A stretch of DNA of 18,688 nt from Lachnospiraceae bacterium (GTDB lineage: Bacteria; Bacillota; Clostridia; Lachnospirales; Lachnospiraceae). The first letter of the stretch is position 1. The number at the start of each line of letters is the position of its first letter. Both the position numbers and the translations under genes were made by a program. This document shows, piece by piece, positions 12,653 to 18,688 of the stretch. The notes under the pieces were generated by a model, which had not been told where the DNA came from, made no database searches, and saw only the letters and a program-made list of their open reading frames with translations. The stretch covers positions 1 through 18,688 of the forward strand of contig DMCJ01000070.1 in the NCBI GenBank assembly GCA_003446735.1, in the 5' to 3' direction.

Positions 12653-14548
12653 ATGAACATAAAGGTTCAGTGCTGCGGCATTATAATTCTTCTTACTCTT
12701 CTTTTATTTTATTTAAGAAGACGTAAGATCCATATGAATACAGAGAAGGCTTTCTTAAGGCTGTTCTTCCTGGTAATGGCAGGCGTTTCATTAGACATAT
12801 TGTCTCTTGTGGCTCTTTATTTCAACGACGTCTGGAATCCCCTTATCGTAGATGCCATATGTAAAGCTTATCTTATCTCGCTGATCACACTTTCTTATTT
12901 CGCTTTTTTATATATAGTCATAGATATCTATAACAGGGATGAGACCTACAGGTTCTTATTCTGGATCGCTACCGTTGCCGATCTTATCGGAACGGTCTGT
13001 GTTATAATTCTCCCCATTAAAAAAGAATTAAGTGATCCCCAGGCAGTATATACATACGGCCCGAGCGTAATGACGACCTACGGGTTTGCGTTCTCGCTCC
13101 TTCTTGCGAGTGTGATATTACTGATAAAAGGCCGCAGAAGGATGGACCACAGGCGTTTCGGAGCGGTCCTCATATGGCTTTGCATATGGATCGGTGCAGC
13201 TGCGATACAGTTTATCAATAACAGACTTCTTCTGGTCGGATTCTCCGGAGCCATAGGAATGATGGTAATGTTCTTAAAGCTTGAAAATCCGGAGATAAGC
13301 CTGGATCGGGAGAGCGGAATGTTCAATTCGGATGCTCTTTCCAGATATTTGGATCAGCTTTATAAGAGCGGCAAGAGTTTTTCCGTACTTGAGATGCTCA
13401 TAGTCCGAAGGATAGAGCATTATACGACTGAGGAAGAAGAGGTGTTCGCAAGGGAAGAGATGTGCCGTTATCTGATGGATATCCCCAAGTGTACGGCTTT
13501 TTCAATAAATGAAAATGATTATATCTTTATCTTTGACAATTCGGAGATAGCAGAAGAGTATGAAAAGATAATAAGCTCCAGGTTTGAATTCGGATGGGGC
13601 GAAGGCGGAGATAATTATATGACTCCCGCCTGGGTATTTATGCCTGTGGCAAATACCTTAAACCGTGCAAAGGATGTTGTCCCGGTATTAAGATACGCAA
13701 GAAGGCACAGCGCCAAGTTCATGAGCGGAGATATCATCATCGCCGATGAAGTCACGGCTGCATCCATGTATGATGAGAGACATATGGAGAACCTCATCGA
13801 GGATGCCATTGAAAACGACCGCGTAGAGGTATTCTTCCAGCCCATATACAATGTCAAGAAACAGAAATTTACATCGGCCGAGGCGCTGGTGCGCATCAGA
13901 AATGAAGAAGGCAAGATCGTTCCTCCCGGAAGCTTTATCGAGGTTGCCGAGAATAACGGAATGATAATGCAGCTTGGAGAGATAGTCTTTGAAAAGGTAT
14001 GTAAATTCTTAAGAGACGATAAGCCGATGCGCTACGGCATCGAATATATAGAAGTCAATCTCTCGGCTGTTCAGTGTGGTTACCAGCATCTTGCAAGCAA
14101 TTATATCAGGATAATGGAGAAATATCAGATAGATCCCGAGTGGATCAATCTTGAGATAACGGAGTCCGCGAGCATGGGAGAAAAGCAGATCTTCCTTGGG
14201 AATATGGCCAAGCTCATGGCGTACGGAGCGACCTTCTCCTTAGATGATTTCGGAACGGGACAGAGTAACTTAAATTACATCGTGGAGATGCCCGTAGAGA
14301 TCGTTAAATTCGACAGGAGCATGGTAGGAAGTTACTTCGAGAACGGCAGGGCAAAATATGTCATGGATGCCGCGATCTATATGATAAGAGGTATGAACCT
14401 TCCCATCGTTTCGGAAGGTATAGAGACGGAGGAACAGCTTACGACGATGAAGCAGCTCGGAATAAGTTATATCCAGGGATTCTTCTTCTCAAAGCCTCTG
14501 CCCGAGAATGAATTCATGGACTTTTTGATAAAGCACAATGTTGCCTGA
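12653..14548 (+). CDS. Membrane c-di-GMP phosphodiesterase, degenerate GGDEF plus EAL
   Basis: The product is 631 residues. About seven hydrophobic helices occupy residues 1-215 (for example IIILLTLLLFYL, ISLITLSYFAFLYIVI, FAFSLLLASVILLI), a sensory 7TM-like module. Residues about 220-370 have a GGDEF-like layout (SGMFNSDALSRYL at the front, degenerate), but the GGDEF signature is replaced by NENDYIFIF, so no cyclase activity is expected. The EAL domain (about 385-630) is complete: EALVR, NLSAVQ, LEITES, LDDFGTG, KFDRS, EGIET and QGFFFSKPLP provide the metal- and substrate-binding residues. It should hydrolyse c-di-GMP to pGpG at the membrane in response to an unknown signal. It stands alone, convergent with the glycosyltransferase gene 5 bases away. 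Confidence 0.9.
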   Translation: MNIKVQCCGIIILLTLLLFYLRRRKIHMNTEKAFLRLFFLVMAGVSLDILSLVALYFNDVWNPLIVDAICKAYLISLITLSYFAFLYIVIDIYNRDETYRFLFWIATVADLIGTVCVIILPIKKELSDPQAVYTYGPSVMTTYGFAFSLLLASVILLIKGRRRMDHRRFGAVLIWLCIWIGAAAIQFINNRLLLVGFSGAIGMMVMFLKLENPEISLDRESGMFNSDALSRYLDQLYKSGKSFSVLEMLIVRRIEHYTTEEEEVFAREEMCRYLMDIPKCTAFSINENDYIFIFDNSEIAEEYEKIISSRFEFGWGEGGDNYMTPAWVFMPVANTLNRAKDVVPVLRYARRHSAKFMSGDIIIADEVTAASMYDERHMENLIEDAIENDRVEVFFQPIYNVKKQKFTSAEALVRIRNEEGKIVPPGSFIEVAENNGMIMQLGEIVFEKVCKFLRDDKPMRYGIEYIEVNLSAVQCGYQHLASNYIRIMEKYQIDPEWINLEITESASMGEKQIFLGNMAKLMAYGATFSLDDFGTGQSNLNYIVEMPVEIVKFDRSMVGSYFENGRAKYVMDAAIYMIRGMNLPIVSEGIETEEQLTTMKQLGISYIQGFFFSKPLPENEFMDFLIKHNVA

Positions 14549-14553
14549 TCCGA

Positions 14554-15588
14554 TCACTTAAAATAGATCTTTATGGAAAGGTATATGAGCATATAAAGCT
14601 TATGCTTCATAAGGAATATAAAGAGCTTTTCCATCCAGGTAAGATAAGGCATGTCATATTCCTTAAGAGCTTTTATAACGCGGGGGTCTCTTAAGACCTC
14701 TTTCATATCAGAGCGATGCTCCTTATAGGGAGCATTTTTCTTTTTATATATCCCGCCTTTTACATGCAGTACGGTAAGACATAAATAATCATTTATGAGC
14801 TGGGTTGAAAAATCGAACCTGGCTTTTTCTTTGGATATACGAAGAAGGTTGTCATGCATGATGCCGATCTTTTTCATATAATCCTTATCATAGACCATGG
14901 TCATGGAAGAATTATGCATATGATAATTGTAAGGGAAATAGCCCGGGATCACGGCTACCTTTCCGGCGTCTAAGAACATGCATAATGAAAACTGGAAATC
15001 CTCACCGACAGACACATCATCGGAGCAAAGGGAAAGATTGTCCTTTATGAGTCCGGTTCGGGTAAGCTTCGTCACTCTGTTGGGAAGAAGACGTCTTCCC
15101 ATGAATCGCCCGTCATTTATCAAAATAGGGAAGAGGTCGTTTTTGATCTCATCCGGGGTAAAGAAATCAGATGAAAGGTCACATTCTTCCGTCCATTCCT
15201 TACGATCCTCGTCTTCGTAAAGATGTTTAAGACCGCAGCAGACTATGTCGGCATCGGTCTTTAGCGCGCGTTCATAGAGCCTTTCAAACATATCTTCGGC
15301 TATGGTATCGTCGCTGTCGACATATCCGGTGTATTCTCCGACGGCTGCAAGACTGCCGGCCTTCCAGGCCGAGGTAAGACCGCCGTTTTCCTTATGGATG
15401 ACCCTTACCTTATCCGGATATCTGTCCCTGTAGCTGTCGCAGATGGATGGAGATGAATCCGTGCTTCCGTCATCTACAAGGATGATCTCGATCTCTTTAA
15501 GGGTCTGCGAAAGGACGCTTGACATCGCGCGGTCAAGATATGCTTCCGAATCATATACGGGTATGACAATACTTACTTTTACATTCAT
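14554..15588 (-). CDS. Family 2 glycosyltransferase
   Basis: This is the only convincing minus-strand gene in the window; its 344-residue product starts at 15588 and ends at 14554. The GT-A fold begins MNVKVSIVIPVYDSEAYLDR, with ILVDDGSTD (about 36-44) for nucleotide-sugar binding, ENGGLTSAWKAG, and the metal-binding YVDSDDT (DxD-type, about 89-95). GEDFQFSLC supplies the usual ED acceptor-base region (about 200). The C-terminal part is basic and amphipathic (KLFIFLMKHKLYMLIYLSIK), suggesting membrane association. Such enzymes build capsular, teichoic or exopolysaccharide; the donor and acceptor cannot be told. No polysaccharide gene cluster surrounds it, and the upstream side has no strong ribosome binding site. 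Confidence 0.88.
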   Translation of the reverse strand: MNVKVSIVIPVYDSEAYLDRAMSSVLSQTLKEIEIILVDDGSTDSSPSICDSYRDRYPDKVRVIHKENGGLTSAWKAGSLAAVGEYTGYVDSDDTIAEDMFERLYERALKTDADIVCCGLKHLYEDEDRKEWTEECDLSSDFFTPDEIKNDLFPILINDGRFMGRRLLPNRVTKLTRTGLIKDNLSLCSDDVSVGEDFQFSLCMFLDAGKVAVIPGYFPYNYHMHNSSMTMVYDKDYMKKIGIMHDNLLRISKEKARFDFSTQLINDYLCLTVLHVKGGIYKKKNAPYKEHRSDMKEVLRDPRVIKALKEYDMPYLTWMEKLFIFLMKHKLYMLIYLSIKIYFK

Positions 15589-15723
15589 AGCTGTATCATA
15601 TCACAAAGTAAAATGAGGGGCAAACGGGGCTTTATTTAATTTGACAATTATGGTAAAATACTATGTGTGTCTTTGCGCATGTAAAAGGCAGGATGCACCA
15701 TCAAAATATGAAAAGGACAGAAA

Positions 15724-16362
15724 ATGGAGATCGAAGATATACACGGCAATGATGCCGAAAGTTGGGAAGAAGTTGTACTCATTTACAATTCCGCATTAAA
15801 GGAGATCGGGACTAAGCTTGAGATATTGAACGATGAATTCCAGCATGTTCATCAATATAATCCCATAGAACATATCAAATCAAGGATAAAGACTCCGCAG
15901 AGCATAGTGCAGAAGTTAAAGAAGCACGGCTATGAGTCTACCATCGCCAATATGGTCCGCTATGTAAATGATATAGCGGGTGTCAGAGTCATATGCTCTT
16001 TTACGTCAGACATATACCGCATCGCGGAGATGCTCATCAATCAGAATGATATAAAGGTGCTCTCGGTAAAGGATTATATCTTAAATCCCAAGCCTTCGGG
16101 ATATAAGAGCTATCACCTTATCGTTACCGTTCCGATCTTTTTATCAGACAGGATAGTCGATACAAAGGTCGAGATCCAGATAAGGACCGTAGCCATGGAT
16201 TTCTGGGCCAGCCTTGAGCATAAGATACATTATAAGTTCGAGGGAAATGCGCCCGAGCACATCAAAAAAGAACTTGTGGAGTGTGCGCAAATGGTATCGG
16301 AACTTGACGCCAGGATGCTCTCACTTAACGAACAGATTCAGGCAATTTCGGGGGATGAATGA
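15724..16362 (+). CDS. relQ: RelQ-type small alarmone synthetase (GTP pyrophosphokinase)
   Basis: The 212-residue product is the size of single-domain (p)ppGpp synthetases (RelQ/SAS1), which transfer pyrophosphate from ATP to GTP or GDP. Only the RelA/SpoT synthetase domain is present; there is no hydrolase, TGS or ACT domain. Motifs are HIKSRIKTPQSIVQKLKKHG (ATP-binding basic stretch), NDIAGVRVICSF, KDYILNPKPSGYKSYHLIV (G-loop for GTP/GDP) and VEIQIRTVAMDFWASLEHKI (catalytic Glu in EIQIRT). The N-terminal helix and C-terminal helices fit the tetrameric RelQ form. The start follows a weak site (AAAAGGACAG). It is divergent from the glycosyltransferase gene across 135 bases. Confidence 0.9.
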   Translation: MEIEDIHGNDAESWEEVVLIYNSALKEIGTKLEILNDEFQHVHQYNPIEHIKSRIKTPQSIVQKLKKHGYESTIANMVRYVNDIAGVRVICSFTSDIYRIAEMLINQNDIKVLSVKDYILNPKPSGYKSYHLIVTVPIFLSDRIVDTKVEIQIRTVAMDFWASLEHKIHYKFEGNAPEHIKKELVECAQMVSELDARMLSLNEQIQAISGDE

Positions 16363-16468
16363 GGAGTGCCCGGAACCTTTCGGCCCCGGGCTATTATGAA
16401 AAAATTTTATATATGTCTGCAGTAATCACTGCTTCGGTCGTTTTGATATTTTTATAATAAAATGAAAA

Positions 16469-16485
16469 TGTGAACTTAATGTGAA
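16469..16485 (-). promoter_or_regulatory. Possible PhoP/PhoB-like direct repeat
   Basis: TGTGAA occurs at 16469-16474 and 16480-16485, an 11-bp period. Read on the minus strand this is TTCACA-N5-TTCACA, which resembles the half-site spacing of Firmicutes PhoP boxes. It lies about 140 bases upstream of the next coding start, in a gene-free AT-rich stretch (16363-16611). That stretch also holds a -10-like TATAAT (16578-16583) without a well-spaced -35. The evidence is weak. Confidence 0.22.
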
Positions 16486-16611
16486 CAAGGCATGACAAAA
16501 TGGTAAATATTTACAATAAAACGAGTCAAAGACAAATTTTTTCAGACAAGTTGCACAATATATAGTAGCGATGCCGGTATAATACCCAAGTATCGGAAAG
16601 GATGTAGTAAA

Positions 16612-17229
16612 TTGGACACTTTAAAAGATATCTTATCTGACAAAGTAAACGCACAGAGCATAATACGCGCTAACGAAGAGGCCGCAAAACGCGATGAATT
16701 AAGGAAAGATCAGCGTATTGCCGAATACGAAAAGCTCGTAGAGGATCTTAAGAGACTTCAGTTTAAGAGCGCAGAGGTAAATGAGCAGACAAGCCAGCTC
16801 ATCGCTTCCGCGATCGAAAAGATAGAAGGATATGCTTTTGCTCCCGCAGTCGATGTGTCTAAAGATATAGAGCCCGCGGTAGAGCTTATCAGAGCCCAGG
16901 GCGAGATCCAGGGCATAAACGGAGCAAGGCTCTCCGAGGTGAGCGACAGGGTATCTGAGCTTTCCGCAAAGCTTGACAGCCTTCTTGCCAAGGATGAAGG
17001 CGCGGAAAACCGTAAGCATATCGAGGAACATGTGCACAGGGAAAATGTACGTGTTTACCGGAATGTCCAGGCGGTTGTCGAGAATCAGACTTCCGGCCGG
17101 GCAAATGAGATAAAGGATGAGATAGGTTCCCTTAAAAAGCAGTTAAAGAGTGTTACCGCGATAAGTGTTATCACTTTAATAGCTGCTCTGGCAGCCGCAG
17201 CGCTGGCGGTCATGTCATTCCTGGGATAG
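16612..17229 (+). CDS. Unrecognised coiled-coil protein with C-terminal membrane anchor
   Basis: The product is 205 residues and starts at TTG 16612, supported by GAAAGGATG about 10 bases upstream. I do not recognise the family. Residues 1-170 are highly charged and helical with heptad-like patterns (NEEAAKRDELRKDQRIAEYE, SEVSDRVSELSAKLDSLLAK), interrupted by a Pro/Ala segment near 78-82. A His-rich turn, HIEEHVHRENV, follows at about 140. Residues about 183-204 (ISVITLIAALAAAALAVMSF) form one hydrophobic helix at the very C-terminus, so the protein is probably tail-anchored with the coiled coil in the cytoplasm. It precedes the M23 peptidase gene by 20 bases, which hints at a cell-envelope or division-related scaffold role, but this is inference only. 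Confidence 0.75.
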   Translation: MDTLKDILSDKVNAQSIIRANEEAAKRDELRKDQRIAEYEKLVEDLKRLQFKSAEVNEQTSQLIASAIEKIEGYAFAPAVDVSKDIEPAVELIRAQGEIQGINGARLSEVSDRVSELSAKLDSLLAKDEGAENRKHIEEHVHRENVRVYRNVQAVVENQTSGRANEIKDEIGSLKKQLKSVTAISVITLIAALAAAALAVMSFLG

Positions 17230-17249
17230 ACATACTATAGTTTTACATT

Positions 17250-18688
17250 ATGCGTTTTATTACCAAGTACTATAAAGAATGCAGGATAGCATTTATAAAG
17301 AGCGCTTTCTTTGTGATCGGGCTTTGTGTTCTGTTTTGTCCGACTTTTGTTATCCCCGAAAGCGAAGGGGAGAATATGTTCGTTGTAAAATTAAACGGCA
17401 AAGAAGTCGGATGCGTCGGAAGCAGCGAGGAAGCCGGGGAATGTTTAAAGAATGCCCGGGCCGAGATCCAGAAGGAAAACGAAGATCTGGTATTTGTTAA
17501 GACCGAGATCTCGTGCGAGAGTAAGGAATCCTGGTTCGGAAAGACGGATTCAAAAAGCGATGTGATATCCAAAATGAAGGATGTCATGATGAGCGATCGC
17601 ATAGCCGACAGGAAGACCGCCTACATGATAAAGGTAAATGATTTTACCGCCAATGTGGAGAGCGCGGAGGCGGTAACGGATATACTTCAGGCGGCTCTTG
17701 ATAAATATGCCGAGAACAATCCTTACAGGGTCGAGCTCGTTCCCGATCCCGACAGGGAGATAAATGTCTTAACAACAAAAGTAGTTGACAGCACGAAGCA
17801 GATCAATGACCAGACACAGACTTTTACGGCCGGATTTGCCAGAGCCATGCATGACATGGATGCGGAGAGCGAGATGAGGCTCCGTATGAGTTTTGATGAT
17901 TTTGACTATGGGCTTGTTGATATTTCCTATGATGACAAGGTCGAGGTAATAGAGACTTTTGTTTCTCCCATGGATCTGATGGCGAGCGATCAGGCTAAGG
18001 AGATCCTTACCAAAGATCAGGATAAGCCGGCGATATATGAGGTTAAGAGCGGAGATACTCTTTCGGAGATTGCTCTTGATGTTGACATACCCCTTGATAA
18101 GCTCGTCGAGATGAACTCCGAGCTTTTGGAAGATGAAAATTCACCGATAAGAGTAGGCGAAGAACTTGTCATAACGGTTCCCGAGCCCGAGCTTTCGGTC
18201 GGAAGAAAAGAAGAGATATATTACGAAGAGGCATTCGATGCACCTGTTGAATATGTCTATAACGATTCCTGGTATACGACCGATTCAGCGATAAGGCAGC
18301 AGCCTTCGGCAGGTTACAGACAGGTCGCAGCTGTGGTCTCCTATCATAACGACAGGGTGACGGATACGGATATCTTAAAAGAAGTGGATACGATCTCGCC
18401 CGTGGCAAAGATCGTGGAAGTCGGTACAAAAGCTCCTCCTTCATACATCAAGCCGATATCGGGAGGAAGGCTCACATCCGGTTTCGGACCCAGATCCCGC
18501 CCGACAAAGGGTGCCTCAAGCTATCACCGCGGCATAGACTGGGCTACACCTACAGGTACAGCCGTATATGCATCCTGTGCCGGTACGGTCGCAAGAGCCG
18601 GCTGGGGAAGCGGCTACGGATATGTTGTTTATATCAATCACGAAGACGGAAGACAGACCAGATACGGACACTTGAGCAAGGTGCTTGT
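17250..18688 (+). CDS. M23 family cell-wall endopeptidase with LysM and G5 domains (3' end outside window)
   Basis: The frame is open from ATG 17250 to the window end (479 codons visible). A hydrophobic signal/anchor lies at about 10-30 (AFFVIGLCVLFCPTFVI). A long mixed alpha/beta region follows to about 260. A LysM domain at about 263-310 (YEVKSGDTLSEIALDVDIPL) should bind peptidoglycan. A G5 domain lies at about 320-390 and ends in VAKIVEVGTKAPP. The M23 catalytic domain starts near 400: GGRLTSGFGPRSRP, YHRGIDWATP with the zinc-binding His-x3-Asp, and RYGHLSK with a further His. M23 enzymes cut peptide cross-links in peptidoglycan. No clear ribosome binding site precedes the ATG, and an in-frame TAG at 17238 rules out a longer form. 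The LysM-G5-M23 order is common in Clostridia. Confidence 0.88.
   Translation, partial: MRFITKYYKECRIAFIKSAFFVIGLCVLFCPTFVIPESEGENMFVVKLNGKEVGCVGSSEEAGECLKNARAEIQKENEDLVFVKTEISCESKESWFGKTDSKSDVISKMKDVMMSDRIADRKTAYMIKVNDFTANVESAEAVTDILQAALDKYAENNPYRVELVPDPDREINVLTTKVVDSTKQINDQTQTFTAGFARAMHDMDAESEMRLRMSFDDFDYGLVDISYDDKVEVIETFVSPMDLMASDQAKEILTKDQDKPAIYEVKSGDTLSEIALDVDIPLDKLVEMNSELLEDENSPIRVGEELVITVPEPELSVGRKEEIYYEEAFDAPVEYVYNDSWYTTDSAIRQQPSAGYRQVAAVVSYHNDRVTDTDILKEVDTISPVAKIVEVGTKAPPSYIKPISGGRLTSGFGPRSRPTKGASSYHRGIDWATPTGTAVYASCAGTVARAGWGSGYGYVVYINHEDGRQTRYGHLSKVL

Noticed and set aside
15641..15664. TTGACA upstream of relQ as a -35 element
   Set aside because: The nearby -10-like hexamers TAAAAT and TACTAT are only 7 and 12 bases away, and nothing suitable lies at 16-18 bases; the pairing is not convincing.
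16368..16391. Hairpin GCCCGG...CCGGGC after relQ as a terminator
   Set aside because: The 6-bp stem has a 12-base loop and is followed by TATTATGAAAAA instead of a T-run, so it is too weak to call.
16551..16583. TTGCAC and TATAAT as a promoter for the coiled-coil gene
   Set aside because: The -10 is perfect but the spacing is 21 bases, beyond the normal range, and no alternative -35 or extended -10 was seen.

Overview
The window looks like a chromosomal segment from a Clostridia member, most likely a Lachnospiraceae (Butyrivibrio-like) bacterium. This rests on strong AGGAGG-type ribosome binding sites, heavy use of ATA/AGA/AAG codons at moderate GC, DUF4214 secreted proteins, a nifS-type desulfurase paired with thiI, a RelQ-type small alarmone synthetase, and an M23 endopeptidase with LysM and G5 domains. 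The assignment is inference from gene content; no rRNA or other marker is present.

Layout. (1) 1-928: the 3' end of an unrecognised gene, then a membrane protein with a LuxR-type HTH whose N-terminal part lies in another frame, so it is frameshifted or decayed. (2) 1051-2968: a large secreted protein (parallel beta-helix-like half, Pro/Ser/Thr linker, four DUF4214-type repeats) closed by a strong terminator. (3) 2947-5396: a promoter overlapping that terminator, a collapsed remnant of a DUF975-like membrane protein gene, then hisD followed with no gap by a COG0523/CobW-like GTPase whose metal-binding CxCC motif has become DxDC. (4) 5367-6632: a hipBA-type toxin-antitoxin module between 27-bp direct repeats. 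The repeats are two copies of the 3' end of the CobW-like gene, and the second copy runs in frame into an ATGA overlap with the next gene. This indicates that a small cassette was inserted into an existing hisD-cobW-PEBP operon. hipB has a consensus promoter inside a 49-bp dyad, while hipA has an internal deletion with a frameshift. (5) 6644-10080: a membrane-anchored PEBP-fold protein, prmA, rsmE and an AmrS-like radical SAM enzyme, closely spaced on the plus strand. (6) 10090-12523: cysteine desulfurase plus thiI with their own promoter, the Firmicutes arrangement for tRNA 4-thiouridine synthesis. (7) 12566-14548: a seven-helix membrane c-di-GMP phosphodiesterase with a degenerate GGDEF. (8) 14554-15588: a family 2 glycosyltransferase on the minus strand, converging on it. 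(9) 15724-18688: RelQ-type (p)ppGpp synthetase, an unrecognised coiled-coil tail-anchored protein, and an M23 cell-wall endopeptidase that runs off the window.

Most genes are housekeeping (rRNA, ribosomal protein and tRNA modification) or signalling and envelope functions. The most unusual part is the hip cassette: its flanking repeats, the apparent reconstruction of the host gene's 3' end, its dyad operator and its broken toxin. Next come the hisD/altered-COG0523 pair and three separate signs of gene decay within 7 kb.
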